Positions 9,996-18,750 of a stretch of DNA of 64,000 nt are shown piece by piece. This DNA is from Sphingomonas yabuuchiae (GTDB lineage Bacteria; Pseudomonadota; Alphaproteobacteria; Sphingomonadales; Sphingomonadaceae). The stretch is from assembly GCF_001477495.1 (NCBI RefSeq), contig NZ_LDTF01000004.1, forward strand, positions 1 through 64,000. Direction: 5' to 3'. A model generated the notes under the pieces. The model did not search any database, was not told where the DNA came from, and saw nothing but the letters and a program-made list of their open reading frames with translations. The position numbers and the translations under genes were made by a program. Position 1 is the stretch's first letter, and the number at the start of each line of letters is the position of its first letter.

Positions 9996-10076
9996 GGGGG
10001 CGGTCGCGTGCCGCCCCCGGTTCAAACCATTTTACCCCAGCCTGTCCCGTCCGGTTCACCCCGGGCGGGACTTTTT
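9996..10076 (+). terminator. Terminator hairpins after the TonB-dependent receptor
   Basis: Two stem-loops follow the stop codon. The first pairs GGGGGCGG (9996-10003) with CCGCCCCC (10011-10018). The second pairs GTCCCGTCC (from 10044) with GGGCGGGAC (to 10071) and is followed directly by TTTTT, a classical rho-independent terminator on the plus strand. Confidence 0.75.
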
Positions 10077-10095
10077 CATGGGGGCGACGTCCGGC

Positions 10096-10692
10096 TTACA
10101 TCGCTTCGGCGAGCAACTGGTCCGCCTGGGCGCCGACCCATTCGAAGCCACCGGTCACGCGCCAGATTTCCTTGCCGTTCGCGCCGTACAGGATCGTGGT
10201 CGGCAGGTTGGCCTTGTAATGGACGCTCAGGCCCAGCTTGGGGTCGAGATAGATGGGCAGTGCGTCCAGCTTCTTGCCCGCCAGGAAGGGCTTCACCTTG
10301 GCGGCGTCGTCCTGCGCCACGGCGATGACCGCGATCTTGCCCTTCGACCGCTCGGCCTGTGCGGCGAGTGTCGGCATCTCGGCCACGCACGGCCCGCACC
10401 AGGTCGCCCAGAGGTTGACCAGCACGGGCTTGCCCCGGAAATCGGCCAGCGTCGCGGGCTTGCCGTCCAGCGTGGTGAAGCCCAGCGTCGGTGCGGCCTC
10501 GCCCTTGTGGCTGCGGTCGACCGCCCCCGTGGGCTTGGGGGCTTGCGATCCCGTGGCCTCGCCGCTGGTGACTTCGCCGCTCGAAACTTCGCCGCTGGAG
10601 GTGTTGGCGGCTTGCTCCGGGGCGGGGCTTTGCTTATCGCACCCGGCGACCATCAGCCCCAGGAGACAGGCGATCACGGTACGCGACGACAT
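10096..10692 (-). CDS. TlpA/ResA-like thioredoxin-fold lipoprotein
   Basis: Predicted 198-aa periplasmic thiol-disulfide oxidoreductase. The N-terminus is a lipoprotein signal with lipobox LMVAGC (Cys 18), so the protein should be membrane anchored. A low-complexity linker with repeated S-S-G-E-V units (about residues 32-46) leads to a thioredoxin domain with active-site WCGPC at about 98-102. Such proteins reduce disulfides in apocytochromes or other extracytoplasmic proteins, but the partner is unknown. The ATG at 10692 overlaps the divergent argH start in the tetranucleotide CATG. The gene stands alone on this strand and converges on the terminator of the TonB-dependent receptor. Confidence 0.88.
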   Translation of the reverse strand: MSSRTVIACLLGLMVAGCDKQSPAPEQAANTSSGEVSSGEVTSGEATGSQAPKPTGAVDRSHKGEAAPTLGFTTLDGKPATLADFRGKPVLVNLWATWCGPCVAEMPTLAAQAERSKGKIAVIAVAQDDAAKVKPFLAGKKLDALPIYLDPKLGLSVHYKANLPTTILYGANGKEIWRVTGGFEWVGAQADQLLAEAM

Positions 10693-12076
10693 GGGCGGCT
10701 CCAACGCAATGTGGGGCGGGCGCTTCGCAGAAGGTCCCGCCGCGGTGATGCGCGAGATAAACGCGTCCATCCCCTTCGACAAGCGATTGTGGAAACAGGA
10801 CATCGCCGGGTCGAAAGCGCATGTCGCGATGCTGGGCAAACAGGGTATCGTTTCGGCCGAGGACGCCGCGACGATTTCCGCCGGGCTGGACAAGGTCGCC
10901 GAGGATTATGCCGCGAACGGCGTGTCGGAGGACCTGACCCTCGAAGACATCCATATGCAGACCGAGGCGAAGCTGGCCCAGCTGATCGGCCCGGTCGCGG
11001 GCCGTCTGCACACCGCGCGGTCGCGCAACGACCAGGTGGCGACCGATTTCCGCCTGTGGGTGCGCGATGCGATCGATGAGACGCTGGCGGCGCTGGGTGC
11101 CTTGCGCAATGCGCTGCTGACCCGCGCCGAGGAGCATGCCGACAGCGTGATGCCGGGCTTCACGCATCTGCAATCCGCACAGCCGGTGACGCTGGGCCAT
11201 CATCTGATGGCCTATCACGAGATGATCGTGCGCGATGCCAGCCGTTTCGTGGCGGCGCGGGCGCGGATGAACCAGTGTCCGCTGGGGTCGGCGGCGCTGG
11301 CGGGGACGGGCTTCCCGGTCGACCGTCACATGACGGCGCAAGCGCTGGGCTTCGACGAGCCGACGCGCAACTCGCTCGACGCGGTCAGCGACCGGGACTT
11401 CGCCATCGACTATCTGCAGGCGGCGACCAACTGCTCGCTGCATCTGTCGCGACTGGCCGAAGAGTTCGTGCTCTGGGCGTCGCAGCCCTTCGGCTTCGTC
11501 GCGCTCAGCGACCAATGGTCGACCGGCAGCTCGATCATGCCGCAGAAGCGCAACCCCGACGCGGCCGAGTTGGTGCGCGGCCATGCGGGGCGGATCATGG
11601 GCTGCATGACCAGCCTGATGGTCACGATGAAGGGCCTGCCGCTCGCCTATTCCAAGGACATGCAGGACGACAAGCCGCCGGTGTTCGAGGCGCACGACCT
11701 GCTGGCGCTGTCCATCGCGGCGATGACCGGCATGGTCCAGAGCGCGACGTTCAAGACCGACCGGATGCGTGGCGTGGCGGAGGCGGGCTTCTCGACCGCG
11801 ACCGATCTGGCCGACTGGCTGGTCCGCGTCGGCGGCATTCCTTTCCGCGAGGCGCATCACATCACCGGCCGCGCGGTGAAGCTGGCCGAGGAGAAGGGCG
11901 TGATGCTGCACCAGCTGTCGATCGACGACCTGACCGGCATCGACGCGCGCATCAACGACAGCATCTATGACGTGCTGTCGGTCGATGCCTCGGTCGCCAG
12001 CCGGGTCAGCTTCGGCGGCACCGCGCCCGCCAATGTCCGTGCCGCGATCGCGACCGCGCGGGGGCTGCGCGCATGA
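10691..12076 (+). CDS. argH: Argininosuccinate lyase
   Basis: Last enzyme of arginine biosynthesis, splitting argininosuccinate to arginine and fumarate in the cytosol. The fumarase/aspartase superfamily signature [11 protein letters not shown] is at about residues 279-289 and the family N-terminus MWGGRF is clear. The ATG at 10691 gives 461 aa; an ATG at 10709 (MWGGRF) is the alternative. It is followed by lptM and lysA with overlapping stop/start codons (ATGA, then TGATG), which indicates an argH-lptM-lysA operon with translational coupling. The same order is common in alphaproteobacteria. Confidence 0.96.
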   Translation: MGGSNAMWGGRFAEGPAAVMREINASIPFDKRLWKQDIAGSKAHVAMLGKQGIVSAEDAATISAGLDKVAEDYAANGVSEDLTLEDIHMQTEAKLAQLIGPVAGRLHTARSRNDQVATDFRLWVRDAIDETLAALGALRNALLTRAEEHADSVMPGFTHLQSAQPVTLGHHLMAYHEMIVRDASRFVAARARMNQCPLGSAALAGTGFPVDRHMTAQALGFDEPTRNSLDAVSDRDFAIDYLQAATNCSLHLSRLAEEFVLWASQPFGFVALSDQWSTGSSIMPQKRNPDAAELVRGHAGRIMGCMTSLMVTMKGLPLAYSKDMQDDKPPVFEAHDLLALSIAAMTGMVQSATFKTDRMRGVAEAGFSTATDLADWLVRVGGIPFREAHHITGRAVKLAEEKGVMLHQLSIDDLTGIDARINDSIYDVLSVDASVASRVSFGGTAPANVRAAIATARGLRA

Positions 12077-12309
12077 AGCCCGCGCTCGCCCTGCTGGTCG
12101 CGCTGGCGCTGACCGGCTGTGGCGCGGCCAACCGGCTGCAACCGGCCAAGGGCGAGAGCCTGCCGGTCGCGCCGCGCGGCGCCACCGCGACCCCGACGCC
12201 GCAGCAATTGCTGACGGCCACCCCCCAACAACGCCCGCAGCGCTCCGACGAACTGATGACCCAGTCGCAGGACCGGCGCTCGGACGAATTCGATTTGCCC
12301 CCCCGCTGA
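12073..12309 (+). CDS. lptM: Small lipoprotein, LptM/YifL-like
   Basis: 78-aa protein with a lipoprotein signal peptide whose lipobox is LTGC (Cys at residue 16), then a Pro/Gln-rich low-complexity tail. It overlaps argH by ATGA and lysA by one base, so it is the middle gene of a coupled operon. Small lipoproteins at this position next to lysA or dapF are grouped with LptM, which in Escherichia coli helps mature the LptD/E translocon. Assignment rests on size, lipobox and gene position; the tail shares no obvious motif, so function here is inferred. Confidence 0.78.
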   Translation: MKPALALLVALALTGCGAANRLQPAKGESLPVAPRGATATPTPQQLLTATPQQRPQRSDELMTQSQDRRSDEFDLPPR

Positions 12310-13571
12310 TGGACCATTTTCACTTTTCGAACGGCGAACTCCATGTGGAGGATGTGCCCGTATCCCGGATCGCCGCCGAAGTCGGCACGCCGGTCTATAT
12401 CTATTCCGCCTCGACCTTCCGCCGTCATGCGCAGGTGTTCCGCGAGGGGCTGAGCGCCCTGCCGCGCGTCCACCTGGCCTATGCGATCAAGGCGAATCCG
12501 AACCTCGCCGTGCTGCGCGTGCTGGCCGACGAAGGCTATGGCGCGGATGTCGTCTCGGTCGGCGAGATGCGCCGCGCGCTGGCGGCAGGGATGAAGGCGG
12601 AGGACATCGTCTTCTCCGGCGTCGGCAAGACGAAGCGAGAGCTGGTCGCCGCACTCGAAGCCGGGATCGGGCAGTTCAACCTAGAGCTGGAGGAAGAGGG
12701 CGCGGTCCTCGCCGAGCTGGCGCATGAGCGCGGGCTGGTCGCCCCCGCCACGCTGCGCGTGAACCCGGACGTGGATGCGGGCACGCATGCCAAGATCTCC
12801 ACGGGGCGCAAGGAGAACAAGTTCGGCGTGCCGATCGACCAGGCGCTGGGCATGTTCGACCGTCTGGCCGGGCTGCCGGGCATCGACCTGAAGGGCGTCG
12901 CCTGCCATATCGGCAGCCAGCTGGGCGATCTCGCCCCGCTGGAGGCCGCTTACAAGCGCGTGGGCGAGCTGGTCGCCGAGCTGCGCGGGGCGGGGCATCG
13001 CATCAGCCGCGTCGATCTGGGCGGTGGCCTGGGCGTGCCGTACAAGCCGGGCGACGTGATGCCCGCGCCCGCCGCCTATGGCGAGATGGTCGCGCGCGTG
13101 ACGAAGGACTGGGATGTCGAGCTGATGTTCGAGCCGGGCCGGGTAATCGCGGGCAATGCCGGGGTTCTCGCGACCGAAGTCGTCTGGGTGAAGCCCGGCG
13201 TCGCCAACCCGTACGTCATCGTCGATGCGGCGATGAACGATCTGATGCGGCCGGCGCTCTATGACGCGCATCACGACTTCGTCGCGGTGAAGCCGACCGG
13301 CGAGACGATGATGGCGAATATCGCAGGCCCGGTGTGCGAGACGGGCGATACCTTCGGCATGAACCGCGAGATCGACGCGGTGAAGTCGGGCGACCTCGCC
13401 GTGTTCCGCACGGCGGGCGCATACGGCGCGACCATGGCCTCGACCTATAACAGCCGTCCGCTGGTGCCCGAAGTCATGGTAGAGGGCGACCGCTTCGCCG
13501 TCGTCGCCGACCGCATCGCCGCCGAGACGATCATCGCCGCCGAGCGTGTGCCGGAGTGGCTGAAGAAGTGA
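12309..13571 (+). CDS. lysA: Diaminopimelate decarboxylase
   Basis: PLP-dependent fold-type III decarboxylase (420 aa) that converts meso-diaminopimelate to L-lysine. The PLP lysine lies in YAIKANPN at about residue 61, the glycine-rich phosphate loop is seen as DLGGGLGVPY, and the substrate-binding 'EPGRVIAGNAG' and C-terminal 'GAYGATMASTYNSRP' motifs are present. The ATG at 12309 shares one base with the lptM stop codon. Length is typical for the family. It closes the argH-lptM-lysA operon and is followed by a palindromic repeat element that may end transcription. Confidence 0.96.
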   Translation: MDHFHFSNGELHVEDVPVSRIAAEVGTPVYIYSASTFRRHAQVFREGLSALPRVHLAYAIKANPNLAVLRVLADEGYGADVVSVGEMRRALAAGMKAEDIVFSGVGKTKRELVAALEAGIGQFNLELEEEGAVLAELAHERGLVAPATLRVNPDVDAGTHAKISTGRKENKFGVPIDQALGMFDRLAGLPGIDLKGVACHIGSQLGDLAPLEAAYKRVGELVAELRGAGHRISRVDLGGGLGVPYKPGDVMPAPAAYGEMVARVTKDWDVELMFEPGRVIAGNAGVLATEVVWVKPGVANPYVIVDAAMNDLMRPALYDAHHDFVAVKPTGETMMANIAGPVCETGDTFGMNREIDAVKSGDLAVFRTAGAYGATMASTYNSRPLVPEVMVEGDRFAVVADRIAAETIIAAERVPEWLKK

Positions 13572-13586
13572 CGGCATATGCGGCCT

Positions 13587-13780
13587 TCCTCCCCTGTAAG
13601 GGGAGGTGGCAGGCCGCAGGCCTGACGGAGGGGTGTCGGCGGTCGCGAGGGAGTGTTTCCTCGCCAATGGCGACACCCCTCCACCAGCTTCGTGCGCGAG
13701 CGAGATTGTGCCCCCGGCACAGTCTTGACTTGCCGGGGGCAAGCCAAAGCTCGCACACCCCCTCCCCTTACAGGGGAGGA
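13587..13780. repeat. Palindromic intergenic repeat, family A, copy 1
   Basis: A 194-bp imperfect palindrome. Its two 20-bp ends (13587-13606 and 13761-13780) are perfect inverted copies of each other, and each arm is itself nearly self-complementary (TCCTCCCCT...AGGGGAGG). Inside are the family's typical GGTGGCAGGCC and GACGGAGGGGTGTCG blocks and their inverted partner CGACACCCCTCCACC. This copy carries an extra inner segment with CCCCCGGCAC and TTGCCGGGGGCAA. Related copies lie at 35479-35615 and 56982-57108. The 3' arm adjoins the ribosome binding site of the next gene. Confidence 0.85.
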
Positions 13781-13788
13781 AAAGGGAG

Positions 13789-14562
13789 GTGAGCCTCGCC
13801 AGCCTGCCGCTGTTCGTCCGGCTGGGCGGGCGCCCCGTCATTCTACTGGGCGAGGGCGAACCCGCCGAGGCCAAGCGCCGTCTGCTCGATCGGGCGGGCG
13901 CGCTCGTGGTCGGCGAGGATGCACAAGCCGCGCTCGCCATCGTCGCGATCGGGGATGAGGATGAAGCGCAAGCCGCCATCGCGCGGTTGAAGGCGCGCGG
14001 CGTGCTGGTCAACGCGGTCGACCGGCCTGCGGCCTGCGACTTCACGCTGCCCGCCATCGTCGAGCGGGGGCCGGTGATCGTCGCGATCGGTACAGGCGGC
14101 GTGTCGGCCGGGTTGGCGGCGGCGCTGCGCCAGCGGCTGGAGACCTTGCTGCCCGCAGGGCTCGGCGCATTGGCCGAGGGGCTGTACGCTGCCCGAAGCG
14201 CCCTGCGCGCGCGCTTCCCCGACGGGGCGGAGCGGCGGCGTGCGATCGGGGCGGCGCTGTCGCCCGGCGGCGTGCTCGATCCGCTCGCGGGGGATACCGA
14301 TGTCGACGGCTGGCTGTCGCAGGCCGGCCGCCCGGCGGCAAAGGTCGAGGCGTTCGTACTGACCTCGACCGACCCCGATGACCTGACCCTGCGCCAGGCG
14401 CGGGCGTTGGCGGCGGCCGACCGGGTCTATCACCGCGCCGATGTGCCGCCCGCGATCCTCGACCGGGCGCGCGCCGATGCGGTTCGGATCGAGTGCGACG
14501 CGCTCCCCGTCGAGCCGGATGACGGGCAGATCGTCGACCTGACCATGGACCGCCGCGCATGA
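13789..14562 (+). CDS. Siroheme synthase N-terminal domain protein (precorrin-2 dehydrogenase/ferrochelatase-like)
   Basis: 257-aa protein resembling the CysG N-terminal half, which oxidises precorrin-2 to sirohydrochlorin with NAD and inserts iron to make siroheme for sulfite or nitrite reductase. The Rossmann glycine motif appears as LLGEGEPAEAK at about residues 19-29 and the central 'ERGPVIVAIGTGGVSAGLA' is characteristic. There is no methyltransferase domain, so uroporphyrinogen methylation must be done elsewhere. The start is GTG at 13789, with AGGGAG abutting it; the spacing is shorter than usual. Its stop overlaps the next gene by ATGA. Other siroheme or sulfite reductase genes are not in the window. 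Confidence 0.85.
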   Translation: MSLASLPLFVRLGGRPVILLGEGEPAEAKRRLLDRAGALVVGEDAQAALAIVAIGDEDEAQAAIARLKARGVLVNAVDRPAACDFTLPAIVERGPVIVAIGTGGVSAGLAAALRQRLETLLPAGLGALAEGLYAARSALRARFPDGAERRRAIGAALSPGGVLDPLAGDTDVDGWLSQAGRPAAKVEAFVLTSTDPDDLTLRQARALAAADRVYHRADVPPAILDRARADAVRIECDALPVEPDDGQIVDLTMDRRA

Positions 14563-15512
14563 CCGGCTTCGCCTATGGCATCGACGGCGGCAAGGCCGAG
14601 GCGATCCCGATCCGCGCGGCGGTGGAGGCCAAGGCACGGCTGGTCTGGGTACATCTGGAGACCAATGACGCGGTGGCGCAGCGATGGCTGCGCGATTCAG
14701 CGCATCTGGCCGATTACGTCATCGATGCGTTGACCGCCGCCGAAACCCGGCCGCGTTGCGAGGCGGTGGGCGAGGGGGCGTTCCTGAACCTGCGCGGACG
14801 CAGCAGCGCGCCGCTCGACGGATCGGACATGCTCGCTTCGGTGCGGATCTGGGCGATGAAGGGCCGCGTCTATTCGGTCACCCGCCGCCCGTTGCTGGCG
14901 GTCGATACGGTGCGCAAGGAGGTCGAGGGCGGCACCATCGCCGATCCGGGCGACCTGATCACCGCCTTCGCCACCGCCATCACCAACGATCTCGATCCCG
15001 ATGTCGCCAATCTGGGCGACGAACTCGACGGATGCGAGGAGCAGCTGGACGAACACCGCGTCTTCCAGCTGCGCCGCACGGTCAGCCGGGTCCGCGTCGC
15101 CGCGATCGGCTATCGCCGTTTCCTCAATCCGCAGCGTGCCGCGCTGGAGAAGCTGGCGGCGCTACCCGGCGACTGGCTGGCCGATGACGACCGGCTGCAC
15201 CTGTCCGCCGCCGCCGACCGCGCCGCGCGCATGGCCGAGGAACTGGAGTCGATCCGCGAACGCGCCGCGCTGGTCCACGAAACGCTGACCGACATGCGGG
15301 CCGAGCAGATCGACAATCGCGCGCTCGTCATCTCGATCGTCGCGATGGTGTTCCTGCCGCTGACCTTCATCACCGGGCTTTACGGGATGAACGTCAAGAA
15401 CCTGCCCTATGCCGAGGAACCCTGGGCGTTCGATGCGATCCTGGGCGCGTGTGCGCTGATCGCGGCGGGGATCGTCATCTACTTCGTCCAGAAACACTGG
15501 TTCCGGCGGTAA
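14559..15512 (+). CDS. CorA-family divalent cation transporter, ZntB-like
   Basis: 317-aa pentameric inner-membrane channel/transporter of the CorA superfamily. A long cytoplasmic domain is followed by two C-terminal membrane helices with the diagnostic GMN motif at about residues 276-278 (YGMN). The sequence around it (GMNVKNLPY) resembles the ZntB branch, which moves zinc, more than magnesium CorA. It overlaps the preceding siroheme gene by ATGA, so the two are co-transcribed; no clear functional link is known. Ion specificity is inferred only. Confidence 0.88.
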   Translation: MTGFAYGIDGGKAEAIPIRAAVEAKARLVWVHLETNDAVAQRWLRDSAHLADYVIDALTAAETRPRCEAVGEGAFLNLRGRSSAPLDGSDMLASVRIWAMKGRVYSVTRRPLLAVDTVRKEVEGGTIADPGDLITAFATAITNDLDPDVANLGDELDGCEEQLDEHRVFQLRRTVSRVRVAAIGYRRFLNPQRAALEKLAALPGDWLADDDRLHLSAAADRAARMAEELESIRERAALVHETLTDMRAEQIDNRALVISIVAMVFLPLTFITGLYGMNVKNLPYAEEPWAFDAILGACALIAAGIVIYFVQKHWFRR

Positions 15513-15582
15513 GACGAACCAACCGCAATGATGCCAGAGGAGACATTTCCCTTGGCAAGGCGTCGGGCGTGCACTTCGGCTT

Positions 15583-15597
15583 CGTTCAGGCTGAACG
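15583..15597. repeat. Short REP-like palindrome (family B)
   Basis: CGTTCAG-G-CTGAACG, a perfect 7-bp inverted repeat with one central base, in the 107-bp gap between the zntB-like gene and fliS. It belongs to the TTCGACTTCGCTCAGGCTGAACGG type of dispersed repeat also found at 19835-19984 and 54886-54965. It sits where two converging genes end, so may also act as a transcription stop. Confidence 0.6.
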
Positions 15598-15619
15598 GAG
15601 GGCTGGATAAGCTCGTGCG

Positions 15620-16039
15620 TTAGTTCTTGGCCTTCGGCGCGTTCATCTTGCGCACGGTTTCCCACGCCTCCGCGATGTCGGCGATGCTGGCCGCGACGTT
15701 GCGGAAGATGTGCGCGTCCTGACCCAGCGAGGCATCGACGATCTGCTTGCGCGCGCCGCCATAAAGGCGGGCGAAGGTGATCGACATCTCGCCGCCATTC
15801 TCGAAATCCAGCCCCGCCTCCAGCGCGAACAGGATGGCGGTGGCGCGCGTCACCCGCTCGCTCTTGCGCGCGAGCTGGCCATGCTCGGTCGCCCAGGCGG
15901 CGGAACGGAGCGCGGAGATCAGTTCCTCGTAGAGCAGCTGCACCAGCGCGGGGCCGTCGGCCATGGCGGTGCGACCGACCACGTCGATCTGGCGATAGAC
16001 GGCGGCGGGATCGGTCAGAAGGGCGGAGGCATAGGTCAT
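15620..16039 (-). CDS. fliS: Flagellar export chaperone FliS
   Basis: 139-aa cytosolic helical chaperone that binds the C-terminal D0 region of flagellin, stops premature polymerisation and hands it to the FlhA export gate. Recognised from the 'DGPALVQLLYEELISALRSA' segment and its place directly after fliD with a 1-bp gap. It is last in the fliD-fliS operon, whose sigma28-type promoter is at 17562-17588. No fliT follows. Confidence 0.92.
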   Translation of the reverse strand: MTYASALLTDPAAVYRQIDVVGRTAMADGPALVQLLYEELISALRSAAWATEHGQLARKSERVTRATAILFALEAGLDFENGGEMSITFARLYGGARKQIVDASLGQDAHIFRNVAASIADIAEAWETVRKMNAPKAKN

Positions 16040-16040
16040 A

Positions 16041-17531
16041 TCAGTTGCTCTTCGTCCACATCTTGACCTGCTGATCCATGAGACCCTGTGCCGATTTATA
16101 GGCGGTGACCCGGCTGTTCATCGCCGCGAAGCGCGCGGTCAGCGCGTCACTGGCCCGTTCGCGATTGTCGGACAGGCGGCTCTGCTGATCCGCCAGATCC
16201 TTCTGCGCCTGTGTCAGGTTGCTGTACGATGCGGTCAGGCCATAAACGCTGCTGGTCGCCGACAGCTGGATGCTGTTCATCCGCGCCGACAGGCCGATCA
16301 GATTGTCGCCGCTGGCCTGGAACATCTTCTCGACGGAACCGGGATAGGTCGACAGCGCCTTGGACAGCTGCGTCTGGTCGACGGTCAGCGTGCCGTCCTT
16401 CTCGGTCCTGACGCCCAGATCGGCCAGCGTCTTGGGGCCCAGATCGACGTCGCTGCCGGGCACCAGCTTGGTGGTGGTCAGCGTGCGCATCGTCTGGGCC
16501 AGCGAACGCGCGGCGGGATCGGCGCGCAGATCGCCCGTGATCGGGTCGATCGCCTTGTTCAGCGCGGTCATATTGTCGTTATAGGTCGAGACGAAGTTGG
16601 ACACGACGGTGCTGAGCGCCGCGCTGGGGCTGGAGCCGGTCAGCGTCAGCGGCTTGGTCGACACTGCGGACAGGGTCATGTTCACGCCGGGCACCAGGTC
16701 GTTGACGGTATTGCTGGCCCGCTCGACGGTGACGCCATCCATCGTGATGCTGGCATTGGCGGCGGTCGACGATGTCGCGGTGCCGGTCGCGCCGTTGCCG
16801 ACGTTCAGTCGGGCGAGCCCCGCCGTATCGCCTTCGGTTGCGGTGATGGTGAAGCTGTTGTCCTTGCCGCTGGCCCCGGTGAAGGACAGGAAGGCATTGC
16901 CGCTGGCATCGGTGACGACCGATGCGGTGATGCCGGTATTCGCGGCATTGATCTTGGCCGCCAGCAGGTCGGGCGTCGAGTCGTCGGTGCCGAACGACAC
17001 CGACACGGCATCCTTCGATCCGACCTTGATCGACAGGCTGCCGGTGCCCAGCGAGGCCGTCTTGGAAAAGGACGCCTTGGTCGAGGATACCTGCGCACTG
17101 GCCAGCGCATTGACGGTGATCGACTTGGACATGCCCGCCAGCTTGGCGCCCGCGGCCGTCGTCACGCTCATGGTCGACGGATCGGAGCTGGTCGCCTGAG
17201 TCGCCAGCGTTCCCCCGCTCGCCAGCGAGGCCAGCGCGGAGGCGAAATCGGTGATCGCGCTCTTGATCGACGACACACCCGAAATCTTTGCGGTCAGCGT
17301 GTCCGACTGCGCCTTGAGCGCCGCAGTCTTGGCGGCGAACTGCGCCTCGATCAGCGAGGGGACGACTGTCGACAGGTCGATGCCCGAACCCGCCTGCAAC
17401 GAGTTGAACAGTTGCTGGGCGGCGGTCTTCGTCGTATTCTGCGCGGCGTTGCTCGAGCTCGTCGAGCTGGACGACGAGGTGGAGGAGGTCGTCGTGGTAT
17501 TGGACGATGTACTCGAGGAAACGGTGGTCAT
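16041..17531 (-). CDS. fliD: Flagellar filament cap protein FliD
   Basis: 496-aa cap (HAP2) protein that sits at the filament tip and folds incoming flagellin. The family N-domain starts at 'GSGIDLSTVVPSLIEAQF' near residue 48 and the C-domain at 'DPITGDLRADPAARSLAQTMR'. The ATG at 17531 is well supported by GGAG 8 nt upstream. Before the conserved part there is an unusual Ser/Thr-rich stretch (residues 3-34, about 25 Ser or Thr). Transcription probably starts from the sigma28-type promoter about 30 bp upstream. fliS follows immediately. Confidence 0.93.
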   Translation of the reverse strand: MTTVSSSTSSNTTTTSSTSSSSSTSSSNAAQNTTKTAAQQLFNSLQAGSGIDLSTVVPSLIEAQFAAKTAALKAQSDTLTAKISGVSSIKSAITDFASALASLASGGTLATQATSSDPSTMSVTTAAGAKLAGMSKSITVNALASAQVSSTKASFSKTASLGTGSLSIKVGSKDAVSVSFGTDDSTPDLLAAKINAANTGITASVVTDASGNAFLSFTGASGKDNSFTITATEGDTAGLARLNVGNGATGTATSSTAANASITMDGVTVERASNTVNDLVPGVNMTLSAVSTKPLTLTGSSPSAALSTVVSNFVSTYNDNMTALNKAIDPITGDLRADPAARSLAQTMRTLTTTKLVPGSDVDLGPKTLADLGVRTEKDGTLTVDQTQLSKALSTYPGSVEKMFQASGDNLIGLSARMNSIQLSATSSVYGLTASYSNLTQAQKDLADQQSRLSDNRERASDALTARFAAMNSRVTAYKSAQGLMDQQVKMWTKSN

Positions 17532-17561
17532 CGACGATACTCCGGCGCGCGCTTGCCATGC

Positions 17562-17588
17562 TTAACGGCCGCCGGCCGCCGGGCTTTA
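17562..17588 (-). promoter_or_regulatory. Sigma28 (FliA)-type promoter of fliDS
   Basis: Read on the minus strand: TAAA, 15 bases, GCCGTTAA. This differs from the enterobacterial FliA consensus TAAA-N15-GCCGATAA at one position. The -10 box ends 31 bp before the fliD ATG, leaving a leader of about 24 nt with a GGAG ribosome binding site. Three other promoters of the same form occur in the window, all before late flagellar genes. Confidence 0.85.
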
Positions 17589-17622
17589 GGGGGATGCGAC
17601 GAATGGCGGGGCGCGATGCGCA

Positions 17623-18750
17623 TCATGGCTGCTCGACGCCGTTCTCGTCGAAGCGGGCGCCCACCGGCACCTCGACCGGCGGCTGTGACGTACCGCCCGC
17701 CCCCGCATTGAGGCCGAAGACGAAGGCGAGCACGACGGCGATCGCCTGGTACAGGTCGGCGCGCACCTCCTGGCCCTCGCGGCTGGTGTAATAGACGGCG
17801 CGGGCGAGCTGCGGATATTCCAGCACTGGCGTATCCAGTTCGGCCGCCAGTTCGCGAATGGCCAGCGCGGTCGCGCCGCGTCCCTTGGCGACCACCACCG
17901 GCACTTCGTCCTGCCCCCGGTCGTAACGCAGGGCGACGGCGAAATGGGTCGGGTTGGTCAGGATGACATGCGCCTCCATGACCGCCGCGCGCACGGCCCG
18001 GCGCGACATCTCGCGCTGCTTGCCACGGATATGCGCCTTGGCCTCCGGATTGCCTTCGCTTTCCTTATGCTCGTCCTTGACCTCCTGCTTGGTCATCTTG
18101 AGCTTGGAGAAGAGCTGGATGATCTGGATCGGCACGTCGAACCCGGCGATCAGGATCAGGCCGAAGCCCATGACCAGCAGGATGGTGATGAAGGTGCCGC
18201 CCAGCGATCCGATTGCGCCGTTCAGGTCCGACTGCGCCAGCCCCAGGGTCGTGCGCGACGATTTCCACAGCATATAGGTGCCCAGCGCGCCGAGCAGCAC
18301 GACCTTGAGCAGCGACTTGCCCAGTTCGATCCAGCCGTGCGTGCCGAAGATGCGCTTCAGGCCCGAGGCGGGGTTCAGCTTGGACGGCTTGGGCGCCATC
18401 GCCTTGGGATTGAACTGGAGCGAGCCGAGGCCCGCCTGCGACGCGATGGTCGCGACGATCGTGACCGCGAACAGCGAGGCGAGCGACGGCCACAGCTTGC
18501 CCCCCGCCTCCAGCAAGGGGCGGAACGGTTCGAAATCCTCGACATCGGCATGGGTGAACTGAAAGCTGGTCGCCATCACCGCCTTGCACGCGCCCAGCAA
18601 GGTGGGCCCCGCGAACATCAGCCAGGCGATACCCGCCATCATTACCAGGGCCGCCGCCAGGTCGCGGCTGCGCAGGATCTGCCCATCCTCGCGCGCTTTG
18701 TTGCGGCGCTTTTGGGTTGGGGCTTCTGTCTTTTCGCCGCCCTCCGACAT
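17623..18750 (-). CDS. flhB: Flagellar export switch protein FlhB
   Basis: 375-aa inner-membrane component of the flagellar type III export gate that switches substrate from rod/hook to filament. Four membrane segments are followed by the cytoplasmic domain with the autocleavage motif NPTH at residues 266-269. The N-terminus (GEKTEAPTQKRRNKAREDG) is typical. It overlaps fliR by one base (TGATG), ending the fliQ-fliR-flhB group. Length is normal for the family. Confidence 0.96.
   Translation of the reverse strand: MSEGGEKTEAPTQKRRNKAREDGQILRSRDLAAALVMMAGIAWLMFAGPTLLGACKAVMATSFQFTHADVEDFEPFRPLLEAGGKLWPSLASLFAVTIVATIASQAGLGSLQFNPKAMAPKPSKLNPASGLKRIFGTHGWIELGKSLLKVVLLGALGTYMLWKSSRTTLGLAQSDLNGAIGSLGGTFITILLVMGFGLILIAGFDVPIQIIQLFSKLKMTKQEVKDEHKESEGNPEAKAHIRGKQREMSRRAVRAAVMEAHVILTNPTHFAVALRYDRGQDEVPVVVAKGRGATALAIRELAAELDTPVLEYPQLARAVYYTSREGQEVRADLYQAIAVVLAFVFGLNAGAGGTSQPPVEVPVGARFDENGVEQP

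Noticed and set aside
8128..10059. Long minus-strand open frame opposite the TonB-dependent receptor
   Set aside because: Composition typical of antisense frames, no domain recognised, and the receptor on the other strand is certain.
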